Shown here one piece after another: positions 42,680-54,844 of a DNA stretch of 64,000 nt (its first letter is position 1; the number at the start of each line of letters is the position of its first letter). A program made the translations under genes and the position numbers. This DNA comes from Hyposmocoma kahamanoa (taxonomy: Eukaryota; Arthropoda; Insecta; Lepidoptera; Cosmopterigidae). The stretch is taken from positions 133,412 to 197,411 of the forward strand of contig NW_020653753.1 in assembly GCF_003589595.1 (NCBI RefSeq). Direction: 5' to 3'. Under the pieces are notes generated by a model. That model was not told where the DNA came from and ran no database searches. It worked only from the letters and a program-made list of their open reading frames with translations.

Positions 42680-43141
42680 GCGCACTATAAGTTTACAGAA
42701 CTGGCCACTCAATATTTAAAAACAACATTTGAAAATGGAACTCTTTGGCTGTAGAATACAGTACGTTTCAACTGACTGTCACTTGTTTTTACATTGTGGC
42801 GTCTATTTAGAAATTGGTTGCCTACATCACCATAGATTTAACTCGTGAAAACTTTCGTAGTATGATGTTCTACGACTTTAAGTGTAATTTAACAGCTCAG
42901 CGGAGCTTTGCTCGGCTTCAAACTGCTTTTGGCGATGAAGCACCATGCAAGACCACTATTTATAGCTGGTTTGCAGAATTCAAATGCGGTCGTGTGAATC
43001 TCAGTGACGAATTTCGTGATGGTTGTCCATCCACGTCTGTGAACAACAAAAAGATCGATGCTGTGCGCCGATCTTTTTGTTGTGCTTACCAGATTCAACG
43101 AAGGGGCGTCAAATTTGGTGTGGGACATAATAACAGGTGAA
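42680..43141 (+). mobile_element. Mariner copy with internal deletion
   Basis: Left end gcgcactataagtttacaga, 5' UTR and N-terminal transposase (RSFARLQTAFGDEAPCKTTI, IYSWFAEFKC) match the 34-kb mariner. The sequence then jumps from KKIDAVRR to LTRFNEG-like codons near 43085, and the match ends at ataacaggtgaaatgac (43141) without the right end. It keeps TGG where the 34-kb copy has TGA. Confidence 0.85.
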
Positions 43142-43347
43142 ATGACGGCTGATATGGGAGAGTGGAAGGAAAATACATATTGTGCCGATCCCACCTAGCG
43201 TGGGTTAATAGAGTCAATCAATAAGTAAAACTAGCAAAAAACCAACAAGAGCACATTTTCCGATTTGTTTAATTTTGAAGTGACGTATTCTGAGTTGACA
43301 TGTAGTGTGTTTGCGCGGATATGGTTTTCTAATAATATTTAAACATA

Positions 43348-43381
43348 GCTTTATACTTCGTTATTATTCTAAGGTTTTCTA
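43348..43381. other. Candidate P-like element excision footprint
   Basis: Parses as gctttata, ctt, cgttattattctaag, gttttcta. The 15-mer equals the last 15 bp of the element at 45174-45551 and ctt equals its first three. The flanks resemble an 8-bp duplication. Copy A has only gttttaga here (26 bp less). Confidence 0.55.
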
Positions 43382-43512
43382 GTCTTCAGTGGCTTAATTT
43401 AAATAAAATAATGTTTTTTTGGCTGTGTATATATATGCTTGAATTTAAATACTTTCTGAAAAATTATCCGAATCCATATTGCAATGAATAAGTCGAGTTG
43501 TTTGTGATTCAC

Positions 43513-43724
43513 CATGTCTATACATCTAAGTCAACAGGCACAGGCTTCCCTGGCACGTAATACCGTTTGGTCAAAGTAACCTGCTTGGTTTCTTCATCAG
43601 GAAAGACGAATTCCAACTCAGCCCATTGATTGACCACCCTTAGGTTGCTTTTGGCGCCGAGTCTTGGCCAGCAGCACGCCAGGCACTAGGATAAGAAGAA
43701 AAATCTCTGGAATCCGTAAGACAT
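43513..43724 (-). pseudogene. Yellow-family exon 1, damaged copy
   Basis: Homologous to exon 1 of the intact gene: MSYGFQRFFFLS, then a stop, then CLACCWPRLGAKSNLRVVNQ and PGKPVPVDLDV. Lesions are TAG at 43688-43686 (codon 13, in the signal peptide) and a 5-bp deletion after VDLD that shifts frame before the donor. The donor is weakened to GTGAAT. Exons 2-6 are not found downstream at 33-43 kb. Either it is a dead partial duplicate or its other exons lie on another contig. Confidence 0.85.
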
Positions 43725-44062
43725 CTCTGCCTTGAATCTGTTGCGGAGTTGAGGATCTGAAAGATATTAATTAATGTAATTATTGGTAAAACGGGAATTA
43801 AAATTTTCCTAAACATAAAAAAAAAATTTGCTGTCATCATCTTGTTTATAAACAGTTTTCGAAACTTGTTTTTGTTTTTAAAAAAATAATCAACCCGAGT
43901 ATAATAGATATCAAACACAATCGATTAATATTTACGAGTAAGAAATGTTCAAAGATCAAAAATATGTTATTTTTTTATTAAACTAGGCCAAAGGTAGCCA
44001 TTTCTCACTACTTTAAAAAGTATTAATTATATTAGAATGCCAATATATGGAAATTAAATATG

Positions 44063-45165
44063 TAAGATCAATCCGCGACTCTTGTATAGAAATATGAATA
44101 CGTGATTACCTAACAAAGGTTATTTCAATGTAGCTCGAGAATACTACTATAACGATCATCATTTTTCAAATTATGTTTAAACCTATAGATATAAATAATA
44201 TAATAATGAATTTACGCCGAACGAAATGAATGCGAATATTAAGAGGGAGCAGAGGAAAAATTCCTAATCTTCGATTTGATTTTAGAGGGGTATATATACA
44301 CTTTAAAGTTAAAAATAAAATATTGTATGAGTAACTACACGATATATTCAAGCATAGACATTAATCAGAACCATAAAACAATAAAGTTTCCTCGATAGAT
44401 AAAAATCACGAAATGACCTCTAATTTTTTCGATTTATCCTCGAAATGTAACAGGTTATTAGGACAAAAATTAGATAATTAATTATATTTATGCATGATGA
44501 TTTTTTTTAATCCCTTTAGTTTTAGAGTTATTCTGCTAAAACGAATTTGGTGCTTTTAATGCGCAAAATTTAACATCTCCTGTCGCATGTCACGCGAACT
44601 TCAGACATATATGTATTTGTTTCACAAATTTGGGCTGAGCCAACGTCAAAACTTTTTTGGCATGAGAGCTCTTAAGAAATTACACACATGGAACTTGTCA
44701 ACTTATGTTTCTGTGTGACAGGCTCAGTGAGAATGCCACTAAGAACTTTTCGATTTAAAGCTCTGAGTGGCACTGCAACTGGTATGGTTAGGCGTGTCTT
44801 TACTTGTTCGTCCCGTCACAGTGTAAAGAATTATTTATATGAATCGGAATGTATCGGACCCAAGACTGCTAGTCAGCAGTCATGGGTCATGATTAGTCAA
44901 TCGTAAGCGATATTTTTACCTAAACAGGCGTTTTTGATTGCAAATGATGTTTTAAACTACAACAGACAAGGACGCGTCGACATTTCCTCCAAAATTACAT
45001 CAAATAGAAAAACAATTGTAGCAAAGCTAAGTTTATCGTTAGCTCAACTGTTTTTATATTTTACTGTAGGCAACCGACAGAATCAATGTTAAAAAATATC
45101 AACGTAAGCGACCCTACTTGTTATCTCAACCGACATAGTACACCACTTTTTTTTTGTTTCATATG
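44063..45165. other. Non-coding stretch, nothing recognised
   Basis: AT-rich 5' flank of the duplicated exon 1. Only short chance ORFs. Confidence 0.45.
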
Positions 45166-45173
45166 GGTGTGAA

Positions 45174-45551
45174 CTTAGAATAATAACGCATAGAAACCTA
45201 GTCCACACAAGCTAAGTGAGGCAAATGGAAGCGCTCCCAATGGGCCTACACGAGCAGGCGTGCCGTCAGTCCTCAAGGTCAACTTGCACCGCGAACAGCT
45301 CAAGAATTTTAGCTAAAAATTACGAAATGTGCGGTAAATGAGTGTAAAAATACGTCAGACAAACATAAAATAGATACTAACATCACATTCCACAAGGAAG
45401 TAACGCGTTTCAACTTGTATTTTTATATAAATATTCACAACAAAACCGAAAATTAACCTACTACTAACACTTTCACATGAATTAGATTTTTGCCTCACTT
45501 GTGACAGTTCGTTTGATATGAAACTATCATTCTATGCGTTATTATTCTAAG
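45174..45551 (+). mobile_element. P-like non-autonomous DNA transposon
   Basis: 378 bp with perfect 20-bp inverted ends (cttagaataataacgcatag), 12-bp subterminal inverted repeats (aagtgaggcaaa 45214-45225; complement 45489-45500) and an 8-bp target duplication ggtgtgaa (45166-45173; 45552-45559). Inside is the start of a THAP zinc finger. P-superfamily transposons have THAP transposases, 8-bp duplications and subterminal inverted repeats, so this fits a deletion derivative. The related site at about 32720 appears empty. Confidence 0.75.
45316..45410 (+). pseudogene. THAP-domain N-terminal fragment
   Basis: Frame reads KITKCAVNECKN followed by DTNITFHKEVTRF: two Cys spaced C-x4-C and a His in FHK, the first half of a THAP (C2CH) finger. 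No ATG is present in frame before KITK (ATT in its place) and the Trp/second-Cys half is missing. Part of the P-like element. Confidence 0.65.
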
Positions 45552-45564
45552 GGTGTGAATTACT

Positions 45565-45880
45565 GGGTTTGCGGAGTAGCAAATTTATTTATTTCCATTT
45601 TTATTAAAATTTATAAATATCTATGAAAAATATAAAACAGAAATACGCAAATCTATCCGCGACAATCCAATTTCATCCATTTTGGTAATTTAGCCTTAGT
45701 GTTTCAGTTCTTACACATTTTATTTCCTTTGTTCCGTTTCTTATATGAACATAATATATGTTTGCCGTCACAGTCAATATAATTCGTATAAGTAAATATT
45801 GAGAACTATTCATACGCTCATTTGGTGCTACATTGACGTAGTTGCAATTTTGGCATAATGGAATTAAATATGTTAACACA
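45565..45880. repeat. Duplicated upstream segment, copy B
   Basis: Partner of 32720-33240: gtttgcggagtagcaaattt, then catttggtgctacattgacg. It lacks the AACCGACTTC element present in copy A. Confidence 0.75.
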
Positions 45881-46451
45881 AATGTTAACATATACATATA
45901 TTAACTGTTAAGTCTCTTATTTAATTTTTCTACTCCTGTATTACTCGTGTAATCTTTCAATTATAATTGCATAAATTATTATCTTAAATGCGCTTTTTTT
46001 AGTTCATTGTGTATTCAGCATTACTAACGAGCGTTTTGTATATTTCATCATCTGTAATACGTACGTACAATGTTTTTCATCACATTTGCGAGGAAATTAA
46101 TATAATGTTTTTGTAATATGTTTATATCAAGAAATGGCCAGCTAGCTATTCTTCCATAGATAATACAAGTCGAATTAAAATATTGCAAAAAGCAAAGACA
46201 TATACAGCCATGACGGATTGTGAAAAAAATGCTAATTCTTATAAGTACATACAGAAAATAATTAAAATCATATATGTGGGATTGTAGACAATAAATATAC
46301 CGAGTTTCCTTCTTATTTTCTCTAATTTGTACGGCAAAGAATACAAATATGACAACTTTTGACACCCCTTTTTTTTCAACAATACTTCTCAGCAAAAAAG
46401 TAGGAACACAAATAGTTCACAATATAATCTCATAAATATCAATATAAAAAG
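45881..46451. other. Non-coding stretch, nothing recognised
   Basis: AT-rich. tttgcgaggaaat near 46085 also occurs near 36246, too short to assign. Confidence 0.4.
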
Positions 46452-46868
46452 ACCGACCTCAAAAGTAAGTGGAATTACGTCTATTTGTTAAGTTTTATTG
46501 AAATAACACCTAGTTCGCCACTATACAGGACTTCACCCTGGAGATAATAAAAATCGGTTCTCGGTACTCAAAGTATGAGAGAAAAACGCTTTGAATTGGA
46601 TAAATAGCAAACTCAACCATTAAAATAATTGCTCCTAAATTAAAGTTAGGCGCTATTTATAAAAATGAATCTTCATGCGTGAACAGCCACCCTTAGAGGT
46701 GGATGATTTTCTTCAAAATGAAATGGGACCACTATGGAAGTACCCCCTTTCCAACAGAAAAAGTATCATAAAAATCGGTTCACAAATACCGGAGTTATGG
46801 CGTAACATACATAAAAAAAAGAACATACAGTCGAATTGAGAACCTCTTCCTATTTTGAAGTCGGTTAA
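46452..46868 (-). mobile_element. AACCGACTTC repeat, full-length copy
   Basis: Minus orientation. One end is tttttaaccgacttcaaaat (minus strand), the other reads gaccgacctcaaaag on the plus strand, so the ends are short inverted repeats. About 417 bp. Best copy for defining the element. Confidence 0.75.
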
Positions 46869-49692
46869 AAATTAGCTTTTGTTTTGTAATCTTCGTAAAA
46901 ACACATTATGAAAATTCGAGCTAATGTTATTTCGGGCAAATGTATTTTCTGACTTCTGATCGGTAATCCCATGCCGTAAAACGAGTACAACAATATTTTG
47001 TTACTTATTGCTAACGTTTAATAAAAAAATCATTTTAAAAATAGGATTAAAATCAAATCAAAGCAACTCTACAGTTTCTTTGTTCTAAATATTTCAATCG
47101 CTTGTGGTTCGAACAATTGAAAATGACCAAGAAGTTTATATAAGCTTCTTGAAACTGACGTAATGGGTCTCTTTCCATCTTTTGCGCATGCAATGAGTAC
47201 AAAAAGGACAGTTAGCTATATCATTATTTCGTGTGCTTTTGTAATTCATATTTAAGATTCAGTTATATATAAATTAAAAACTATAAAACTGTACAAAATA
47301 ACACTTTTAAGTGACAACTATGCTAACACAATATATTTGCTTAGTGAAAATATGATACAAAATCCTGTTTTCACACTATTATTACTATTATTAGGTATTT
47401 ATTTAGCAATGCAGAATAATAATTTTTATTTATAAAAACTTGTATTTAAACTGAATGCTTTTCTAATTTGTGAAACCAGATAGCCGCCATTTTGCGATAG
47501 GTTTATCCTATCATTTAAGGGCCGTATAAGTGGGGGTAGCGCATCGCGTAAGCTGTTATTAAGATTTTATTATTACTAGTCACATAAAAGCTAACAATCC
47601 TATGAACATAAACTTCTTGGAAAAAAAGCAAAAAGTTGACAATCTACAGATAGGGATGTGACATTTAATTGATATCGATATTATGTTTCATAACTAGCGG
47701 AATATTGAACTAGGCATTGCTTTATACTTGCTATAATTAGGGTTAATTGCGGAGTATATGGAAACGGCATTAAAAGCAATTTCTTCGAGAACTAGCGTAG
47801 CCGACTTTTACACGCACACACTTGTTACCAAATACGCATAAGGTTTTACTACACGTAAATATTCATTGATATTAGCTACGCAGGCGTGTGCGTATACGTA
47901 CCTATGTACATGCTACAATCACAGTATTAATGATTTATTATACTGTCATCGTACTTTCATTAACCTACTAGATTTCAAGTCAATCCGATCACTGGAAGGG
48001 TTGAAATATTAAAACACAGTCATCGTAAAAATCTTTATTCTCCCTGAAATATGATATATTTGTTCAACAATTACCTTTTTCTGAACTGGCTGAACATGAC
48101 TACACCTATAGCGTCGACGAACTCGTCAAGAAAATGAAGATACTTATTTCCGAAGGCTCATAAAGCCTTCATTTGATACTCAACGAGCTTACGTGCAATG
48201 TAAAATTATCGATACTGTACCTCTTCTATCTATATTTCCTTTTTTCCCATTAATACATCGGTTTTACTTAAATTGAAAATTAAAAAAAACTATGCGAGTG
48301 TTGGCACCAAACATTTAAGTAATCAAAATTGTTAACTTTTCAATACCTGTAAACAATTTATGTTTACACATTGGTAGCGCCATAATAAAAAAAATGTTGC
48401 ACTAACCCAAAACCGGGTTTTCTAAATACAGAGTTTCTACATATCGATAATTTGATTACAACACGCGGACCCAGTACCAAGTGTAATACGACGCTAGTGC
48501 AAGCAATTCATTGAGCGTCATACGAATTGTTCTTTTGACGGCGGCGATGGCAAGCAACCAATGTATATTGTTATTACCGGGTTGCAAGAAAATACTTTTG
48601 TTTCGGAAGTATAATATTGTATTGTTCAAAATATTAGAAAATACAGAGTTTTAGTACTTACCTATTTTTTAAACTTTGGTTTCTTACGCGACATGATATT
48701 ATGGCACAATTCGGCGGTTATTTCTATTTTATCCACAAAATAATAATGTATCACATTTGAACGATGACTGACGCGCTATTGACACTCATATGAACGTCTG
48801 TTCATAAGCTAGGTGACGCGGACCCCGCCCATTAAACCAAGTCTATTTCTACTATTAAAGTGGCCTGTGATATCAAGTAAGGGTCGTTTTCAGATAACCT
48901 CCAAATATGTGTCCCTTTCAATAACTTTTATGTTATTACATGAATGCTAAGCATTATTTATTTAATATGATTGCTTGCTTACTTAGTCTGTGTTACACAT
49001 AAAAAGACTACTTTACTACGTCACGGTAATAAAAAAAAATTTAAAAAGTGGGCAAATTCTCATTTATAGAATTTAAAATTCTCATTTAAAGAGCCGGTTC
49101 CACGTCGCCCTAATTTTAAGAAAAGAAGAAAAAAATTAAACACTCGTGGAAATCGCAATATTTCCCATCGAGGATAAACTCGAATAACTTTCCCGTCAAA
49201 TACATGCCGTAACTTTCCAATTTACTATAAACAAACATATTTTCTTGGGAATACAAAATGTGTTTTAGTGACTTCAACTAAAAGCCTCCTAATAACAAAA
49301 GTTAGTACCGCATCACCTTCACCCTTCGCACACGTGGGAAGGGGCTCCTGTCGGATTAGAGTGTACACAGTGAAGGAACCTGTGTATCTCCTTTTTAGCA
49401 AAAAATCGACTTAAAAACCAATTTCAGCGCTAGTGACTAAATCGTTCATTCGTACATTCATGTAAAGCAATCTATCTAAATAAGTATTAAGTAATAGTTT
49501 TATAAACTTTATTGGACATCAATCAGACAAGGAAACTTTAAATTCCATGCACTTTTATAACGGTCCAGAATATTTTACACACTTTACAATTAAAAATGTA
49601 CCCTAATGTCATTATTGTCGCTCTCATTCTTGTCTACTTTTAAGTCAAATAGTTAAAGTAATTAAGCCAAACATTTACTTGAAATATAACAA
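46869..49692. other. Non-coding stretch, nothing recognised
   Basis: About 2.8 kb of AT-rich sequence. Short open piece near 48085-48153 (SELAEHDYTYSVDELVKKMK) is protein-like but unassigned. Confidence 0.4.
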
Positions 49693-49862
49693 TTAGATGG
49701 TGATAGTGGTTGTGATGACGGTGGTGACGATGATGATGGTGGTGATGATGACGACGATGATGGTGGTGATGTTGACGATGATTGTGATGATGATGTGAAT
49801 GGTAATGATGCTGATGATAATGGTGATCATGATGTTGATGTTGATGGTGGTGATGATGATAT
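49693..49862. repeat. Trinucleotide microsatellite (GAT/GGT)n
   Basis: Long run of gatgatggtggtgatgatga-type units. The His-rich minus ORF is an artefact. Confidence 0.95.
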
Positions 49863-50328
49863 ATTAATGTACAACAAAGTTTATATGACATTAACAAAAT
49901 ACTTATTTAGATTTATTTATTAGTTATATATAGATATATAGATGGTCTTACACGGATGAGAAGGATTTTGATACAAGAAGGTATATTAAAATATTTTTTA
50001 CATGTTAAATGTTCATTTTTGAACGATAAAATGTGTGTTGTAATAATAATTTCTCATTACTGTGCCGTCTTTCTCATTTATGTTTATGAGAAAATCATTC
50101 GTGTTACTGCAATCTCATTCGTGTGACCTAAAATATCGTTTTTTGTTGTATTTAACTTAAATTTTTCTGTGATTTTATAATTATTGACATTGCTTGAACT
50201 TATTTGTATGTTTAAGACCTTAAAACCAAAAGAAAAAAGGGTTTTACAAAAATGACTCAAAAAGTGCCATTGAAATTCGGAAAGTGAAATTCACCCGTGA
50301 CGTGTGAAATTGTCAAAATTGTTTGCTT
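49863..50328. other. Non-coding stretch, nothing recognised
   Basis: AT-rich, no ORF of note. Confidence 0.4.
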
Positions 50329-50520
50329 TTTAACCGACTTCAAAAAAAAGGAGGAGGTTCTCAATTCGTCTGTATGTTTTTTTTTTGTATGTATGTTACG
50401 CGATAACTCCGCCGTTTGGGAACTAATTTTGATGATTCTTTTTTGTTGGAAAGAAGGTACCTCAGATGTGGTCCCATTTAAATTTCAAGAAAATATTCCA
50501 CCTCTAAGGGTGGCAAACTA
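50329..50520 (+). mobile_element. AACCGACTTC repeat, truncated copy
   Basis: taaccgacttcaaaaaaaag through ccacctctaagggtggcaaa. 3' part missing. A short ggttaggttaggtta run follows at 50561-50575. Confidence 0.75.
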
Positions 50521-50575
50521 GGGGAAGAATGACTTTTGAGGGCGGTTTTGTTAACCGGAGGTTAGGTTAGGTTAT

Positions 50576-51229
50576 GACATTTCATTTCGAATAAAACTTC
50601 ATCTCAACTGATATTAGAATTAAGGTCAAATCAAATCGTTTTGTTTTTCAGAGATGTTCGAAATTTGAATGTAATAATAACATCGAATTCGATGTTATTA
50701 AGAAGCAATTAATAACATTTTCACTGATAAGAAATTTGTTCTAACAAAACAGTTTACCTTTATGTTCGTCGTAATTTGCGGTTTTTGAACACATTATAGA
50801 GAGTTCATAATACGTGTGCATATAAAAATATAAGTTTAAGGATATAGGCGCGGTACGTGCCGCAGATCTACGCCAAAGACCAGTTTTGGTCTTCACCCAA
50901 CCACCCTCACTGTACCATCTTTCCTTGGATATACTTGTTGGATCACATCTTTCGGCCAGTCATTACGAAATTCAGGGTCGATCACCAACACCAAATCCCA
51001 CCTGCAAAGGAACCTGCTCGTCATTCCATTTCCGCCTTGGAAGCAAGTCAGGAAAGACTTCTTCTAATCAACGTTGTCATGTCAGCCAACCTTTGTGACT
51101 TACGCCATATCTTTTGAAGTAAAGGTCGGATAAAAACATTTTGTTAAGTTGTGATGTCGTTTTCCAAATCCTCCTGCCGAAAGAGCAGCAGCCAAGTAAA
51201 GAAGATAGTGCTTCAAGATCTGCTTCTGC
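50576..51229. other. Non-coding stretch, possible BEL 5' remnant
   Basis: No convincing frame. The piece from 51090 may belong to the BEL/Pao relic that follows. Confidence 0.35.
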
Positions 51230-52255
51230 TCCGTGCTTTATAAACACGCAATTCGGCCACATTATAACACAAAACAAAACGGTCATCGTTGCATTGCAAT
51301 ACGTGTAACTCGGATATCAATGACCTTACGTCAATTTTGGAAGACTGAAGAGGCACCAGAACTTTTTAGTGAAAAGTCTCCAGAAACTGATTTGTATCTA
51401 CAAATATTTAAAAATTCAGTGCAGTTAAATGCTGCCCAATTTCAAGTGGACTTACATCTGAAAGTGCCTCTAGAGCAGGTCACTGGTCGTGTTGGTGACT
51501 CTTTTAATCTTGCTCTCAATAGATCCCTTAAAATCAACGTTTGTTGCAACAATACAAAAAATGTATTAACGAAATAGTTGAGTTTGGACATGGTCACTAT
51601 GTAAACATGAAGGATTATGACTTTATGAAAGACCCTTTGCATTTTCTTCCTTATCATGCCGTTATTAACGAAAAAAGTAAATCTACTAAATTGCGTGTAA
51701 TTTTTGATGAGTCAATGAAAACTGAAAAAAATATATATCTTTGAATGATATTCTCGTCAATGGCCATATTTCACAAAGGGATTTGTTCCTCTTACCACTT
51801 CACTTTGGAACACACATGTTCACCATTGACATAAAAAAAATGTTCAGATGTATAAAACTTAACCTAAAACATACTTCATTACAGAATATACTGTAATGAA
51901 CCCCAATTTGGAGATAAAATGCATCAGGCTAGACACCGTTGCATACGGACTCAAGAGCTCGAGTTTCCTAGCTAGTGTCTGGATGAGCTTGCAAATATCT
52001 TCAAGGAGGAGCTTCCTCTAGCTTCCTTTCTATTGCAAAACTGCGCGTTTGTCGTTAACATATTGTACGCGGATAATGACTTACGCCAAGTAATTGAAGC
52101 CAAGGAGCAATTAATTGAAATTTTTAAAAGGGGTGGGTTTGAAACCCAAAAACGGGCCTCCGATGTACCTGCTATTCGGCAAGAAATACCAAAACAGCAG
52201 CAACATTTCGATAGTATCGATTTAGAAAATCAAAATTACAGTTTAAAAACATAAA
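51230..52255 (+). mobile_element. BEL/Pao pol fragment (protease-RT region), broken
   Basis: Reads LRQFWKTEEAPELFSEKSPE near 51327, FNLALNRSL near 51500, and PYHAVINEKSKSTKLRVIFD near 51651-51710 (the BEL/Pao RT start with LRVIFD). It goes on through LNDILVNG, MFTIDIKKMFR near 51811, and GFETQKRASD near 52140. Frames change at least four times and the palm is degraded (LYADND). No LTRs were found. This is a relic of an LTR retroelement. Confidence 0.8.
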
Positions 52256-54474
52256 AACATTGGTGTCTTTGGAAACAGGACAATAATTAAACGAGACATG
52301 CTTATTTATGTATCAAATTTTTTTATAATCCTCCTGGGTTCATTACCCCTACCATTATAAAAAAAAAGTTTAATCCAGAGACTGTGGGCTTCTAATCTAT
52401 ATTGGGATCTTCCTTTGACAGATAATAAAAAAAAGAATGGATAACATTTTCGAATATTTTAACGATATGAAGCCTAAAACACTGCAACTATCCTCCTGAT
52501 TGGGATTGCTGATGCCTCCAGCTCGACTGCTTATTTCTGCTGTATATATTTAAGAGTGAGCTTTGTTTATCAATAGCTGATTTCGTTTTGCTTCACACCG
52601 GGGACCGGTCTAAGCGGGAGAAAGAATCGCGACCTCAACACGCACCGACTGGTAATTTTACAATTCAGAACCAAGTGCTCTAATAATAATTCTATTTAAG
52701 CTGCTTGTTAATAATACGAGGGATGTGCGATGTTGAACAACGCGTCGATATAGTCCATCACAGTGTTTCTAACAATAACGATTAAACTAGCAATGCATCA
52801 GCAATTGATAGATTAAACAAAATGATAAAATGTTACAATTCCCACATAGCGCCAATCCCCACAAAATCCCCAATCTAGTTGAAACTCCCCACAATAGGGG
52901 AATTCCCCACAAATTGGGAACGCTGGATATAATAGTCGTAATTCGCGCTCGGGCCGGTCATGTCCGTTGTTTATTGACAAATAAATAAACGTTGTAACGT
53001 AATTCCGTGTTGTGAAATGATAAAAACAATTGAAATGAGCGCATAAAGTACTGTACTTCAATATTGTGTATGTGTATTGTGCCGTCTATCAATAGAATAC
53101 AGTGATATCATTGTGTAAAATGTGGTTGGCGTGAAGAAATAACATCAATTTTGTAATGAAAATTTTATTTCTTCCAACATAAGTTAGGTATGTCATTAAA
53201 ATATTCCTTATATTTATATGACAGGGAATTTATCCACCTTTATAGTACACTTTATAGGTACTATTATAACACATTCCATTTAATTATATAGAATAATATT
53301 TTTTTGCGACAAATTGGATTTTTTTTTTTGTTCTTTTTTACCTAGTGTTTTGAAAAGTTTTTTATTGCATAATACTCACTATTACTTTATAAAGGTTTTG
53401 TAATACTGTCAAAAGAAAAAATCGCTCAGAAACATCGCGTTTTGTTGACAATTATAAAAACTTCATACGAGTGAAAGTTCTTCTACAAGATCAACTACAC
53501 TAAAGTAAGTAAAAATAATCTTTTCGTATTCTAAAGTTTTTCTACAGATAAAGTGCTCCAACTGTGTTTTGAAAAAAGATTTAAATTTTTATCGCCATTT
53601 TTATTTTTAAAGAATGACTATGAAGTAGCCGAGAAAAATTTCTTTTCTTTTTAAAAAGTAAATTTAAGTTGAAATTAGCTTGAAGAAGCCTAGAACTTCT
53701 TGGAAATGGTTTGTTTTGTGAGGTTATTTTGTATATTTAAGCTTTCTATAAATATTTAAAACCGAAAATCGATAACTGTATTTTTATTAAGTTTATATTT
53801 TATACATAAATATTTAAAATTTTATGTTTTTTTATTTTATGGCAGGTTTTACATCACTTTTTACAATGTATTTAAAGTTGCACGTCAATTTGCGCTTTCT
53901 AACCAATTAAACATTGCGCGAAAAAGTCAGAAATATTATATCTAATTTCGCCATATTGTAATTTTGATAGCTTGTATTTTGTAAGCCAATTAAACTTGAA
54001 ATCTATTAGTATTGAGAGAATTGCGTCGTATGTTTGTAACGCTGTAGTATTTTGGTTTTAAAATAGAATTACTAAGAAATTTCCACTTAACATCAGGTGG
54101 AGTGGAGTCATTTGCCTGTCATGTATAAAAAAAATCTATCATAGACTATAAAGTAAAACTGACTACAAGACTAAATAAAAACTGTCTACATTCTACAAAT
54201 GGTCTTGTAGCGTTCTAAAAGGGTTACTTGAAAAAAAAGACAAGAATCACTCTTAAACACTACCAACAGATAGTTTCTCAAAGCACTCTTGTGATCTACT
54301 AATAAAGTTGTGCCCACTTTTACTTTAAATTATCTAGAAACCTTTTTTCGAGATATCTTGAGGGAATTTGAACTCTTAAAATATTCAATCGAATTAAATT
54401 CTATTAGATATCTTATAGTATATATTTAGATATGGGTGTGCTGCTTGGGAGAGAAATTCTGCTGTAAGGTCTGC
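52256..54474. other. Non-coding stretch with a C-rich patch
   Basis: Mostly AT-rich. 52840-52920 has repeated aatccccacaa and ctccccacaa motifs in a GC-richer block. No gene recognised. Confidence 0.4.
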
Positions 54475-54575
54475 TGACTCGTTCCGTAGGTCAGTAACAC
54501 CGGTTTGGCGAGGTCACTAGTTCGAATCCAGCTGGATCGAAAGAATGTCTCTTTGTGTTTGTTCGATTTTCTTGT
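54475..54575 (+). mobile_element. tRNA-derived SINE head
   Basis: tccgtaggtcagtaacacc (A-box-like) and tagttcgaatcc (B box) 30 bp apart, then gatcgaaagaatgtctcttt. Related to family B by its tail words. Confidence 0.6.
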
Positions 54576-54844
54576 TCAAGAATTCTGTTCATTTCTTGGC
54601 ACTATTCTTAGACTAAAATTTAGAGTTATTTTATATTAGCAGTGACTTATAAAAAATCTTTATTATTTATAATGTTTTCTGTCTTAGGTGTGCCCGCAGA
54701 AGCAGCGAACTTCTTAGCCGTAGTAGCTGAAAACGGGCGGCCGAAAAATCTCAGAAAGATGATCACGATGTTTCTGGCAGTCATGGTAGCTTACAGAAAA
54801 TAGTCACTATGTGAGGTTTTAACTGCGAAACCCTTAGATGACAG

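Larger units (their letters stand above)
43205..44062. repeat. Duplicated segment, copy B (exon 1 and flanks)
   Basis: Same-orientation partner of 26735-27490. It contains the damaged exon 1, a candidate excision footprint (43348-43381) and about 60 extra bp upstream of the start codon. Confidence 0.85.

Noticed and set aside
48085..48153. Short protein-like piece SELAEHDYTYSVDELVKKMK
   Set aside because: Too short and isolated, no splice frame or family identified.
49640..49897. His-rich 85-aa ORF
   Set aside because: It is the GAT/GGT trinucleotide repeat read on the minus strand.
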